64,000 bases of DNA from Streptomyces triculaminicus (GCF_017349075.1 NZ_JAFMOF010000008.1:1-64000), one strand, 5' to 3'; numbered from the stretch's first letter, positions 8,076-17,284 are shown. Numbers and translations are program-made. Notes: generated from the letters alone by a model not told the origin.

Positions 8076-11000
8076 ATGTCTCCTGCTTTACCTTCCCTGC
8101 CCGAGGCGTTGGCCGAACAGACGCTCCGCACCCCGGACGCGACGGCCATCCGCCACCAGGACGGCACTCTCACCTACCGCGAACTCGCCGACCACGTCAC
8201 CCGCTGCGCCTCGGTCCTCCACGACCGAGGAGTGCGCCCCGGTGACGTGGTCGCGCTCCAAGCCCCCCGCGGCGCCCCCGCGGTGCTCGCCCTGCTGGGG
8301 ATCCTCGCGGCCGGAGCGGCCTACCTGCCACTCGATCCGGCCGAACCCGCCGCCCGCGCATCGGGCCTGTTCGCCGACAGCGGCGTAGCGCTGGCGGTGG
8401 TCGACACGGCCGCCTGCGACCCCCCGCCGACGGCCGGAGGCATCACCGTGGTGCCCCTCACCGAACTCCTCTCGGCCCCCGCGGCCTCGGGACCGCCGCC
8501 CGGACCCGCCGACGCGGGGCAGCCCGCCTACGTGATGTGCACCTCGGGCACCACCGGCCGCCCCAAAGCCGTCTCGGTACCCCACCACGGGGTGGTCCGC
8601 CTGGTCCGGGACCAGTGGTACGCCCGCTTCGGTCCCGACCACACGGTGCTGCTGCACTCCCCGCTCTCCTTCGACGCCTCGGTCTTCGAGATATTCGCCG
8701 CCCTCCTCAACGGCGGTCAGCTGGTGATCGCCCCGCCCGGCCGCATGTCACCGGCGGACCTGGGCAAGGTGCTGCGCCACTACGCGGTCACCACGCTGTA
8801 CCTCACCGCGTCGCTGTTCCGGCTCGTGGTGGACGAGGAGCCGGCGGCGCTCGACGGGGTGCGTCTGCTGTTCACCGGTGGTGAGGCCGCCTCCGCGGAG
8901 CACCTGGAGCGGGTTCGCCGCCAACTGCCGGGGTGCCGGCTGGTCAACCTCTACGGCCCCACCGAGAACACGGTGTCCAGCACCATGTACCCGATCGACC
9001 CTCACTCCCCGGTCCCCAGCCCCGTACCCATCGGCCTGCCGGTCGACGGCGCCGAGGTCCACATCATGGGTGAGGACGGCCGCCCGGTGCCCGACGGCGG
9101 GACGGGCGAGCTCTGGCTCGGCGGCGTCGGCCTGGCCCACGGCTACCTGGGCGCCGCCGGACAGGACGCCTCGAGGTTCGTACCGCACTTCGACGGCGTC
9201 CCCGGCCACCGCCTCTACCGCAGCGGAGACCTCGGCCACCGCCGCGCGGACGGCGACATCGTCTTCGAAGGGCGCATCGACGACCAGATCAAGATCGAGG
9301 GGCACCGCGTCGAACCCGGCGAGATCGAACACGCCCTGCGCCGCCACCCCGCGGTCGCCGACGCCTTCGTCCACGCCCGGCGATCGCCCGGTGCCGGACA
9401 ACGGCTCGTCGCCTACCTGGTCCCCCGAACCGGCGCCGCCGCCCCGCTCGACGCCCGCACGGCCCGCGAGCACCTCGCCGGACTGCTCCCCGCCTACCTG
9501 GTGCCCGGCCAGTACGTAGTGCTGGAGCGGCTGCCGCTCAAGGAGAACGGCAAGGTGGACCGCACCCGGCTGCCGGCCCCCGAGGCATCCCGGGCGGCTC
9601 CGGAGCGCCTGTCGCCGACGGAGCGTCAGGTCGCCGGGGTCTGGTGCGAGGTGCTGCGGCTGGACACCGTCGGCCCACGGGACGACTTCTTCGCCCGGGG
9701 CGGCACATCGATCGGCGCCTCCCGGGTGGTGGCCAGGATCCGCGGCCGGCTGGGCGTGGAACTGCCACTCGCCGTCATGTTCGACACCCCGACGTTGGCC
9801 GAGGTGGCCCGCGCGGTGGACGCGGCGGCGGGCCGCCCCGCACCGTCGCCCCCGCCGGCGGCGCCCCGCCCGTCGGCCGGATTCACGGTGGAACTCTCCG
9901 CCCAGCAACGCGCCCGCCTGAACGCCAACCGCGCGGCGGCCGACGGACGCACCCAGCCGGTGCTCATCGTCCACCGCCTCACCGGCCCCCTCGACGTAAC
10001 CGCCCTGCGCTTGGCCCTCGACGCCCTGGTGGCACGGCACGACATCCTCGCCACCCGCTACCCCCTCGTCGCCGAGCCGGTCGGCGTGGTCGCCCCGGCC
10101 GACGCGCGCCACTGGCCCCTGGAGGTACGCCTGCGGCCGAGGGAGCGGCACGACGCCGAGGTCGACGCCCTGCACGCCGAACAGGGCTTCGGCCGCCGTC
10201 CGTTCGACCTGGCCGACGGCCCCGTGGTCCGCGGCCTGCTGATCACCGACGGCGACCGGGACCACCTCCTCGGCCTCGCCGTCGACCACATCGCCTTCGA
10301 CGAACTGTCGGCCGAACTCCTCACCACCGAGCTGGCGGCGCTGTACGGAGAAGCCCGCGGCACCGCGCCGGCCGGTCTGGGCCCGGTGACCCAGTACCAG
10401 ACCTACGCCCGCATGCGGGCCGAACGCTACGCCGGCCCGAAGGACGGCGGCCGTGGACCGCGCCGTCGACGAACTGCGCACGAACGGGTTCCGGCCGCGC
10501 TGCCGCTGCCGCCACCCCGGACACGACCGCGCGCGACCGGAGCGACCCGGACCTGGAACGGGACCTGCCCGCGATCCGCCCCGGCCGCCGACCGGCTCGC
10601 CGCCCAGGGCATCACCCCCAACGGCCTCCACCTGTGCGTTCTCACCCGGGCGGTCTCCGCCTTCGCCGTGCAGGAGCGCTTCGGCTTCCAGATCTCCCAG
10701 TCCGGCCGCCACCTGCCGGGCACCGACACCACCATCGGCTGCCTCACCGAACTCGCCTTCGTCCACTTCGAACGGACCTGGTGCGCCGACCTCGCCGAAC
10801 TGTGCGAGAAGACCCGACGGCAGTTGGTGCGGCTCGCCACCGACCCGCCGCCGCTCGCCGCCGCACTGGCCCACTTGCGCGCGGACGGCCACCGCCAGGA
10901 GGTGGAGCGGTTGCGCGACCGCCCCTACCTGCTGTTCCACCATCGCCAGGAGACTCCCGTGACCCCCTTCGCTCCCGACGTCAGCCTCACCCCCTTACTG

Positions 11001-11189
11001 CGTCCGGCACCTCGCACGGGCGCCCGCCGGGATCCCGCCCTCACCGTGACCACCCGCTCCGGCCCCGGCGGTGGAAAGATCACCGTGGAGTACGTCGAAG
11101 CCGCCTACCCGCGGGAATTCGTCGCCGACCTCACCGACGCCGCCGCCGACGCCCTGACCGACCTGACCACCTGGGCCGGCTCCCGGTGA
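8076..11189 (+). CDS. NRPS, adenylation - carrier - condensation
   Basis: 1037 residues as an open frame. Adenylation domain (1-510): A3 CTSGTTGRPKA near 155, A4 FDASVFE, A5 YGPTENT, A7 YRSGDLG, A10 lysine in KENGKVDR. My hand-read pocket is D-A-F-Y-F-G-L-V-S-K, which I cannot match to a substrate. Carrier domain with serine S545 (FFARGGTS). Condensation-like domain from about 600: the HHxxxDG motif reads DHIAFDE, keeping the second His (H738) and the Asp. ATG at 8076 follows AAGGAGAG. From about 10443 to 10590 the best coding frame moves through all three frames and returns, so about 50 residues in the condensation domain are scrambled. It is first in the rightward operon; the next start overlaps its stop. 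Confidence 0.9.
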   Translation: MSPALPSLPEALAEQTLRTPDATAIRHQDGTLTYRELADHVTRCASVLHDRGVRPGDVVALQAPRGAPAVLALLGILAAGAAYLPLDPAEPAARASGLFADSGVALAVVDTAACDPPPTAGGITVVPLTELLSAPAASGPPPGPADAGQPAYVMCTSGTTGRPKAVSVPHHGVVRLVRDQWYARFGPDHTVLLHSPLSFDASVFEIFAALLNGGQLVIAPPGRMSPADLGKVLRHYAVTTLYLTASLFRLVVDEEPAALDGVRLLFTGGEAASAEHLERVRRQLPGCRLVNLYGPTENTVSSTMYPIDPHSPVPSPVPIGLPVDGAEVHIMGEDGRPVPDGGTGELWLGGVGLAHGYLGAAGQDASRFVPHFDGVPGHRLYRSGDLGHRRADGDIVFEGRIDDQIKIEGHRVEPGEIEHALRRHPAVADAFVHARRSPGAGQRLVAYLVPRTGAAAPLDARTAREHLAGLLPAYLVPGQYVVLERLPLKENGKVDRTRLPAPEASRAAPERLSPTERQVAGVWCEVLRLDTVGPRDDFFARGGTSIGASRVVARIRGRLGVELPLAVMFDTPTLAEVARAVDAAAGRPAPSPPPAAPRPSAGFTVELSAQQRARLNANRAAADGRTQPVLIVHRLTGPLDVTALRLALDALVARHDILATRYPLVAEPVGVVAPADARHWPLEVRLRPRERHDAEVDALHAEQGFGRRPFDLADGPVVRGLLITDGDRDHLLGLAVDHIAFDELSAELLTTELAALYGEARGTAPAGLGPVTQYQTYARMRAERYAGPKDGGRGPRRRRTAHERVPAALPLPPPRTRPRATGATRTWNGTCPRSAPAADRLAAQGITPNGLHLCVLTRAVSAFAVQERFGFQISQSGRHLPGTDTTIGCLTELAFVHFERTWCADLAELCEKTRRQLVRLATDPPPLAAALAHLRADGHRQEVERLRDRPYLLFHHRQETPVTPFAPDVSLTPLLRPAPRTGARRDPALTVTTRSGPGGGKITVEYVEAAYPREFVADLTDAAADALTDLTTWAGSR

Positions 11190-12502
11190 GCCCGTCACGC
11201 ACCCGCCCGACCACGGCGCACCTGGCGCAGCGGGCCGCGCTGGCCGCCGTGCTGGGGTACACGGCCGTCGGCGCGCGCAACATCGTCCGGTCGGCCCGCT
11301 GGAAGGGCCGCGCCCGGGCCGACTTCACCGCCCGGCCGGCCGGCTCCGCCCCCGGCGCCGCCTACGTCTACCTGCTCGTACCGGCCCTGCGCGAGCAGAA
11401 CGTCATCGAGGACACCCTCGCCCACCTGCGTCGCCTGGACTACCCCGCGGACCGGTTCGAGATCGTCGTGGCCGTCGACGACAAGGAGACCGACGAGCCC
11501 ACCACCGCCCGCGTGGTCGAGGAGTACGCCAAGCACCACCCCGACGGCGCCCCCATCACCGTCGTCGCCCACACCGGACCCGGCCAGCGCCGCAGCCTCC
11601 AGCTCAACGTCGCCCTCGACCATGTGCTGGAGCGCGTGGCGGAGCGGCCACCGCAGGAGCGTGTCCTGGTCGGCGTCTACGACGCGGACTCCCGCCCCGA
11701 ACGGCAGGTGCTCGCCTACCTCGACGACCACCTGCTCCGCCGCCCTGAGGCGATGGCGTTCCAGCAGACCGTCACCTACCTGGACAATCACGAGGAACTG
11801 GCCGGACGCGGACTGGTGCACGCCAACGCCGTCTACCAGAGCCTGTGGAACTACGTCTTCGAGATCCCCCGGCTGCTCGCCTCCCGGGACCGGCTCACCA
11901 CCGGCCGCACCCTGCGGTTCCCGCCCTACTGCATGGGCCACGGAGAATTCTTCGACCTGCGGGCCCTGCGCCTGATCGGCGGGTTCCCGAGCACCGGACC
12001 GTGCGACGGCATCCAGATCGGCTTCGCCCTGTCCCGCGCGGGCATCGCCGTCCACCCGGTGCCCTTCGACGACGCATGCCAGTCGCCCACCTCGCCGGCG
12101 ACCATCGTGCGCCAGCACACCTTCTGGTACTCCGGACTCCTCCAGTTCTTCCACTGGTACACCCCTCGTCGCCTGAGCCGGGACACCGCCCTCCCCCTGC
12201 TCTGCCACACCGCGCACTCCACCAAGTGGCTGGTCCGACCGGTGGTGTTCACGCTGGCCGCGGCCGGCGCCCACCGCGCCTACGGGCGGCGCGGCCCCCT
12301 GGCCCTGACCGGGCTGGTCTACGCGTACTACGAACTCGGCGCCGCGGCGCTGCGCCGTACCAGTGCCCCGGAAACCGGCGCCGCCGCGCGCCGGGTACGC
12401 GGACGGATCCCGCTCGCGGTGGCCTTCAAGTCGCTCGGCGCGGCCAACGCCGTCGGCCGGATGCTGCTGGGCAGATCGACGTTCAACAAAGTCGAGCGAT
12501 AG
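11186..12502 (+). CDS. family 2 glycosyltransferase
   Basis: 438 residues from a GTG that overlaps the NRPS stop (GTGA), so translation is coupled. The GT-A fold is shown by YVYLLVPALREQ at about 60, VAVDD near 97, and the metal-binding DxD as DAD at 166-168. The acceptor-side acidic motif of many GT2 enzymes is replaced by CDGIQIGFAL, and the QxxRW-like segment reads RQHTFWYSG. A hydrophobic stretch near the C-terminus (TGLVYAYYELGAAAL) may associate with the membrane. In context it could glycosylate the peptide with the sugar made by the downstream aminotransferase and dehydrogenase; that is inference. Confidence 0.82.
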   Translation: MSPSRTRPTTAHLAQRAALAAVLGYTAVGARNIVRSARWKGRARADFTARPAGSAPGAAYVYLLVPALREQNVIEDTLAHLRRLDYPADRFEIVVAVDDKETDEPTTARVVEEYAKHHPDGAPITVVAHTGPGQRRSLQLNVALDHVLERVAERPPQERVLVGVYDADSRPERQVLAYLDDHLLRRPEAMAFQQTVTYLDNHEELAGRGLVHANAVYQSLWNYVFEIPRLLASRDRLTTGRTLRFPPYCMGHGEFFDLRALRLIGGFPSTGPCDGIQIGFALSRAGIAVHPVPFDDACQSPTSPATIVRQHTFWYSGLLQFFHWYTPRRLSRDTALPLLCHTAHSTKWLVRPVVFTLAAAGAHRAYGRRGPLALTGLVYAYYELGAAALRRTSAPETGAAARRVRGRIPLAVAFKSLGAANAVGRMLLGRSTFNKVER

Positions 12503-12515
12503 AGAGGACAACACG

Positions 12516-13268
12516 ATGGACGAGACCTGGGTCTCCGACTTCCTCGCCCACAAGGAGATGGAACCGAACCGCACCGGCCACGCGGCCCTGCCGGCCGGAC
12601 CGCCCGGATGGGGCGGGCGCGACGCGCCGGACTCCGTCCGCTCCGAACACCGCGAGCGGCTCGGGCTCGGCTGGCTCTACTACGGCCTGGCCCGTGCCCT
12701 GGAACCACGCACCGTACTCAGCATCGGCTCCGGACGCGGCTTCGTGCCGATCCTGCTCGCCAAGGCGCAGCGCGACCGCGGCGCGGCACCCGTCACCTTC
12801 GTCGACCCCTCCTTCGACGACGACTTCTGGACCGACGCCGAACGGGTGCGCAAGTGGTTCGCGTCCTTCGGCGTGGAGGACCACATCGTCCACCACCTGA
12901 TGACCACCGAGCAGTTCGCGACCACCGAAGCCTGTGCCCAGCTCCCTCCGGTGGACCTGCTGTTCATCGACGGCGGGCACTTCTACGAGCCGGTGGAGGC
13001 CGACTTCCGGCTGATGTCCCCCCGCCTCGCCCCCGGCGGCACGATGGTCTTCCACGACACCGTCAGCCGCAGCGCCAACCCCAAGTGGTCCGGCCCGCGC
13101 CGGCTCCTGCTGGAGATCGAGGAACGCGAACCGGGCCGCTGGCAGATGCTGGACCTGCCCTTCGGCGCCGGGGTGACGGTGGTCCGCGAACGCGCCGAGC
13201 AGTCCCTCCCCGGCTATCTCGCGGGGCTGCACGAGCGGTGGCCCGACCCGGACTCGACGGAATTCTGA
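12516..13268 (+). CDS. class I SAM-dependent methyltransferase (Methyltransf_24/CmcI-like)
   Basis: 250 residues. The SAM-binding loop reads VLSIGSGRGFVPILLA, followed by an acidic ribose-binding strand (FVDPS), DLLFIDGGHFYE and APGGTMVFHD near the C-terminal half. This set of motifs is typical of the CmcI/Methyltransf_24 group, which methylates O or N atoms in natural products and sugars. GAGAGGA lies about 9 bases before the ATG. It sits between the glycosyltransferase and the aminotransferase, so its substrate is probably the sugar or the peptide core. Confidence 0.8.
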   Translation: MDETWVSDFLAHKEMEPNRTGHAALPAGPPGWGGRDAPDSVRSEHRERLGLGWLYYGLARALEPRTVLSIGSGRGFVPILLAKAQRDRGAAPVTFVDPSFDDDFWTDAERVRKWFASFGVEDHIVHHLMTTEQFATTEACAQLPPVDLLFIDGGHFYEPVEADFRLMSPRLAPGGTMVFHDTVSRSANPKWSGPRRLLLEIEEREPGRWQMLDLPFGAGVTVVRERAEQSLPGYLAGLHERWPDPDSTEF

Positions 13269-13284
13269 CGGAGGCACACACCCC

Positions 13285-14394
13285 GTGACGACAACACAGC
13301 GACACCTCCAGGAACGCATCGAGGCCCGCATCCGCGACAACCTGGTGGGCCTGGTCGACAGCAAGCAGTGGAACATCTACCGCGGGCGGTTCGTCAACGC
13401 GGTGGAGGCCCACGCCCGGGAACTCGTGGGCGTGCCCTGTCTCACCACCAACGCGGGCACTTCCGCCATAGAGCTGGCCCTGCGCGCCCACGGCATCGGA
13501 CCCGGCGACGACGTGGTGATCCCCAGCTCCACCTTCGTCGCCACCGTCCAGGCGGTCCTGCTCACCGGCGCTCGCCCTGTGCTGTGCGACGTGGACGACG
13601 CCACGTACAACCCCGAACCGGAACACGTGGCGGCGGCGCTGACCCCCGCGAGCCGGGCAGTGCTCTTCGTCCACACCTTCGGCAACCCCTCCGGCGCCGC
13701 TCGGGTGGCGGCGTTCTGCGCCGGGCGAGACCTGATCCTGCTGGAGGACGCCGCCCAGGCGTTCGGCGGCCGGATCGGCGGCCGGCCGGTCGGCACCCTC
13801 GGCTCCGGCGCGGCCTTCAGCTTCAACAGCTCCAAGCCCATGAGCTGCGGCGACGGTGGGATGTTCGCCACCGGCGACCTCGAGGTCCACCGACGGGCGA
13901 AAGCCATCCGGCACGCCGGACTGCGCGAGGTGCCCGACGGCCGCTTCCTGGCCCACGAGATCGGCGGCAAGTCGCTGATGACCGAGTTCCAGGCGGCCGT
14001 CCTCGAACCGCAGATGGACCTGTTCGACGAGTTGTCGCGGGTCCGTACCGGGGCCGCGATGTCGCTGCGCGAGGCGCTGCCCGAGGTGTCGCCGCACGCC
14101 CGCCTCCAGCGGGTGGACGACGACGCGGTCAGCGCCTGGCAACGGGTCGCCATCACCCTCGACACCCCGGCCCGGGCCGAGGAGACACTCGCCCGCCACC
14201 CCTGGCTGGAGCGGTTCTACGCCGCGGCCCTGGTGGACGAGCCCGTCGTGGCCCGGCACGCCGTCTTCACCGACGACGTCGCCCACCGCTGCCGCGATCT
14301 GTGGGGACGCCTCATCGGCGTCACCCTGTGGCCGTTCCAGGACTTCGGCGACGTCGTGGCCAAGGCCCTCGAGGCGAAGGGAAGCCATGTCTGA
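13285..14394 (+). CDS. DegT/DnrJ/EryC1/StrS family PLP aminotransferase
   Basis: 369 residues from a GTG preceded by GGAGG. PLP-site residues are visible: D155 in LLEDAAQAFG and the Schiff-base lysine K184 in SFNSSKPMSCGDGG. PSSTFVATVQA and IGPGDDVV are family signatures. These enzymes put an amino group on keto-sugars or keto-cyclitols. Together with the SDR that overlaps its stop, it suggests oxidation then transamination of a sugar or cyclitol, or amination of another ketone in this pathway. Confidence 0.9.
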   Translation: MTTTQRHLQERIEARIRDNLVGLVDSKQWNIYRGRFVNAVEAHARELVGVPCLTTNAGTSAIELALRAHGIGPGDDVVIPSSTFVATVQAVLLTGARPVLCDVDDATYNPEPEHVAAALTPASRAVLFVHTFGNPSGAARVAAFCAGRDLILLEDAAQAFGGRIGGRPVGTLGSGAAFSFNSSKPMSCGDGGMFATGDLEVHRRAKAIRHAGLREVPDGRFLAHEIGGKSLMTEFQAAVLEPQMDLFDELSRVRTGAAMSLREALPEVSPHARLQRVDDDAVSAWQRVAITLDTPARAEETLARHPWLERFYAAALVDEPVVARHAVFTDDVAHRCRDLWGRLIGVTLWPFQDFGDVVAKALEAKGSHV

Positions 14395-15124
14395 CCCGGC
14401 GGACCCGGCCGACCCGACGTGGGCCGCCGGCTCGACCCTCCTGGTCACCGGCGGCGGGGCGGGCATCGGGGCCGCGGTGTGCCGGGCCTTCGTCCGGGCG
14501 GGCGGTGAGGTGATCAGCCTCGGACGCTCCCCGGCCGAGGGCCCCGGCGTCCGCAACCACCTGGTGGACCTCGGCGACGCCGAGGCGCTCGACTCCGTAC
14601 TCGCCCACCTCGCGGACACCGGCACCCCCGTCCGCTATCTGGTCAACAACGCCTCGCTGCGGCAGACCCGGCCGCTGCCCGACGCCGACCGCGGGCACTG
14701 GCGCGAGACCTTCGAAGTGAACCTCTTCGCGCCCATGGAGATCTGCCGGACGGTCGGCGGCCGGCTCCCGGCCGGCGGCGCCGTCGTGAACGTCACCTCC
14801 AGCGCCGCCCGCCACCTCAGCCCCGGCACCGCCGCCTACGCCGCGTCGCAGGCCGCGCTGGAGGCGGCGTCCACCGTGCTCGCCCGCGAACTCGCCGACC
14901 GGGGCGTCCGCGTCAACACCCTCGCACCCGGCCCGACCCGGACCCCCGGGCTGAGCCGCGCGGTGCGCAGCGGACAGTCCCTGGACGAGGTACGGCTGGC
15001 CGAGCGCATCCCGCTGCGGCGACTGGGGCGGGCGGAGGAGATCGCCGCGGTCGTCATGTTCCTCCTCTCCCCGGCCGCCGGTTTCGTCACCGGACAGGTC
15101 CTGCCCGCGAACGGAGGCCTGTGA
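14387..15124 (+). CDS. short-chain dehydrogenase/reductase with atypical active site
   Basis: 245 residues; the start overlaps the aminotransferase stop by 8 bases. The Rossmann motif TGGGAGIG (21-28) and NNAS (87-90) are present, and S138/S139 and Y151 align with the catalytic Ser and Tyr. The YxxxK lysine is Gln (YAASQ, Q155). In classical SDRs the Lys lowers the Tyr pKa, so the enzyme may be slow, use another base, or act on a substrate that needs no such help. A sequencing change of one codon is also possible. Paired with the DegT enzyme in a putative aminosugar branch. Confidence 0.85.
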   Translation: MSDPADPADPTWAAGSTLLVTGGGAGIGAAVCRAFVRAGGEVISLGRSPAEGPGVRNHLVDLGDAEALDSVLAHLADTGTPVRYLVNNASLRQTRPLPDADRGHWRETFEVNLFAPMEICRTVGGRLPAGGAVVNVTSSAARHLSPGTAAYAASQAALEAASTVLARELADRGVRVNTLAPGPTRTPGLSRAVRSGQSLDEVRLAERIPLRRLGRAEEIAAVVMFLLSPAAGFVTGQVLPANGGL

Positions 15125-16224
15125 TGCCCGCCATCGCCCTGCGCGCCCGCCGGGACGGCCGGCAACCGCCGCACGGCCTGGACGCGGCGGCCGGCACGGC
15201 GTTCGCGGCCGACCTGCATCACTGGCGCCGGCAGGCAGAGGAGGACTGGCGTGCGCTGGGCGGTCCGGACGAGGACTCGCCGGTCTCCCGCACCGTCCCC
15301 GGATACCTGCTGGACCGGTACGCCTTCCGCGCGTTCATGCGCGCCGCCTGCGGGGTACGGATCGCCGACCGCTTCGCCCGCCCCACGGGGCCGCAGGCCG
15401 CACGCTGGGAAGAACTGACCCGGTCACGGCTGCGCGGCGCCCCCAGCGTGGGGCTGGCGCCGGTACGGCTGACGGACCCGGTCACCGACACCCCGCTCGT
15501 ACGCGACCTGCTCCGCCGCTGGCGAGGCCACCTGGCCGCGCTCGGCATCGACCACGACCCGGCGCTCTTCCGACCGCCCACCGGGCAGAACTGGCTGGAC
15601 CTGTACCGCGCCTCCGCCCTCTACCCGTTCTACCCGCCGGCCGTCCTCGGCCCGTCGTTCATGGAGCGGATCAGCGCGCGGCAACGCGACGAGATCCTCG
15701 CCACGCACGGCCCCACCGGCATCATGAGCCTCTACACCTTCCTCCTGGAGTCGCACGAGGACACCCACCGCGCCCAGCGCGGCGAACCCCTGCTGTGCGA
15801 GTACGTGCTGGCGATCCTGTGGTGCCGCTTCCTCGACGAACACGACCAGTGGTACTGGGAGCGCAACGAGGACACCGGTGTCTCCCTCAACGTCGAGGAG
15901 CCCTACGTACGCCGCGTCCATCTGGCGGACGGGGCCCTGCGTGCCCTGTTCCGCGACACCGCGACCGGCGTCCACGAGGTGCTGGGCCCCACCGCCTACG
16001 ACGAGTTGTGCCTGACGGGGTGGCTCTTCGACGCCCGGGCCATCGCCTACCGCGACTATCTGGAACTCATCACGCTGCGTCTGACCGGCCACCCCCTGCA
16101 CGACCGGCTGGCCGCGCTCACGACCGCGCTCGACGACCGCCTGGCGCAGCGGCCCCGGCCCGATGCCGGCGACACCGCCGGCTCCGCGGACCCCGCCGAC
16201 CCAGCAGAAGGGACGCACCGTTGA
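15124..16224 (+). CDS. unrecognised protein with an HExxH motif
   Basis: 366 residues from the ATG at 15124, six bases after GGAGG; the GTG one codon earlier is too close to that site. I do not recognise the family. It is soluble and mostly helical-looking, rich in Trp, Tyr, His and Glu in the centre. The most striking segment is LLESHEDTHRAQRG (HEDTH at 211-215), followed by FLDEHDQWYWERNED. HExxH can be a zinc site in peptidases, but spaced Glu/His residues on helices also occur in iron oxygenases. Its place between the SDR and the radical SAM gene, with overlapping starts on both sides, argues that it is a pathway enzyme. Confidence 0.75.
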   Translation: MPAIALRARRDGRQPPHGLDAAAGTAFAADLHHWRRQAEEDWRALGGPDEDSPVSRTVPGYLLDRYAFRAFMRAACGVRIADRFARPTGPQAARWEELTRSRLRGAPSVGLAPVRLTDPVTDTPLVRDLLRRWRGHLAALGIDHDPALFRPPTGQNWLDLYRASALYPFYPPAVLGPSFMERISARQRDEILATHGPTGIMSLYTFLLESHEDTHRAQRGEPLLCEYVLAILWCRFLDEHDQWYWERNEDTGVSLNVEEPYVRRVHLADGALRALFRDTATGVHEVLGPTAYDELCLTGWLFDARAIAYRDYLELITLRLTGHPLHDRLAALTTALDDRLAQRPRPDAGDTAGSADPADPAEGTHR

Positions 16225-17198
16225 CCCCGACCGACCCGGCAGGGCTGCCCGGCACCGCCTACCTCTCCCTCCAGAACCCCTGCAACGCGAGCTGCCCGAT
16301 GTGCCTGAGCTGGCGCGACGACAGCGCCCTGCCGATAGCGGCGGTCCGCGACACCGTGCGCGCCCTCGCCGACCAGGGCTGGCAGCGGCTGATCTTCACC
16401 GGCGGGGAGTTCGTCACCTACCCGGGCTACGACTCCCTCCTCGCCCTCGCCACCGACCTCGGTCTCGACCACGGGTTCATCACCAACGGCACCGCCCTCG
16501 ACCCCGCCTACGACGCGCTGCTGGACTCCCCCGGGCTGACCAAGGTCGTCCTCTCCCGGGACTTCGCCGACCCCGCGCGGCACGCCAAATGGCGCAAGCT
16601 GCCGGAATTCTCCGACGAGACCATCGCGGACGTCTTCGCCCGGCTGTCCGGCCGCGGCGTCTTCTGCCAGGTGAACACGGTGCTCATGCCGTCCAACGCG
16701 GACGCCCTGGTGGACTTCCCCGCCCTGCCGTTCTGGACCAGCCTCCACCTGTGGCACCTGATCCCCGTCAAGGGTCCGATGGCCAGGCGGTGGACACACG
16801 AGGCGCGCGAGCGCTTCGCGGCCACCGCGGAGGCGCTGGAGCACGGGCCGGGCCCGGGACCGACCCTGGTGACGCCGCTGCCGTCCGGCTTCGCCGAGCT
16901 GCCGCTCGCCGACATCCGCGGCTCACGCCCCACCGAAGCCACCGTCCAGGGGCGTTCCTGCGCGGTGGAACGTGCCCAGATCTACGTCGACGCCTCCGGC
17001 CACGTGCTGCCCTGCAACTCCATCGCCTGGGAGGAGCGCAGGACGGTCGGCTTCGGCAGCCTCCACGACGACCCGGCACATGTCATCCTCGACCGCCGCC
17101 GCCGTGCCCTGGAATCCGACCACAACAGCGAACGCCGTGGCTGTCACGCCTGCGATCCGCTCAACTTCGCCGTGAACGCGAGCGCGTCCAGGGTGTGA
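16221..17198 (+). CDS. radical SAM enzyme with a Twitch-like auxiliary cluster region
   Basis: 325 residues from a TTG that overlaps the previous stop (TTGA), with AAGGGA upstream; no ATG or GTG fits better. The SAM cluster motif CNASCPMC gives C21, C25 and C28, followed by FTGGEF. The C-terminal part has C-x12-G-x4-C (in CAVERAQIYVDASGHVLPC) and a final CHAC, the pattern of a Twitch/SPASM domain holding a second 4Fe-4S cluster. Such enzymes include alcohol dehydrogenases of cyclitol pathways and peptide-modifying enzymes. It is the last gene of the operon. Substrate unknown. Confidence 0.88.
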   Translation: MTPTDPAGLPGTAYLSLQNPCNASCPMCLSWRDDSALPIAAVRDTVRALADQGWQRLIFTGGEFVTYPGYDSLLALATDLGLDHGFITNGTALDPAYDALLDSPGLTKVVLSRDFADPARHAKWRKLPEFSDETIADVFARLSGRGVFCQVNTVLMPSNADALVDFPALPFWTSLHLWHLIPVKGPMARRWTHEARERFAATAEALEHGPGPGPTLVTPLPSGFAELPLADIRGSRPTEATVQGRSCAVERAQIYVDASGHVLPCNSIAWEERRTVGFGSLHDDPAHVILDRRRRALESDHNSERRGCHACDPLNFAVNASASRV

Positions 17199-17215
17199 GC
17201 GCACGGTCCCGTGCC

Positions 17216-17240
17216 TCGGCGGGCTGTCCCGGCCCGCCGA
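17216..17240 (+). terminator. probable terminator of the rightward biosynthetic operon
   Basis: TCGGCGGGC (17216-17224), a 7-base loop and GCCCGCCGA (17232-17240) form a perfect 9-bp stem 18 bases after the radical SAM stop. There is no U-run, which is common for Streptomyces terminators. Confidence 0.6.
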
Positions 17241-17284
17241 AGGCTGAGACTGTCTGACCCTGCCGGCCGTTCCCAACAGCCGGG

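Noticed and set aside
2218..17198. Assignment as a beta-lactam, lasso peptide or aminoglycoside cluster
   Set aside because: AsnB-like, DegT and radical SAM genes each recall one of these, but the other hallmark genes (carboxyethylarginine synthase, precursor peptide, 2-deoxy-scyllo-inosose synthase) are absent.
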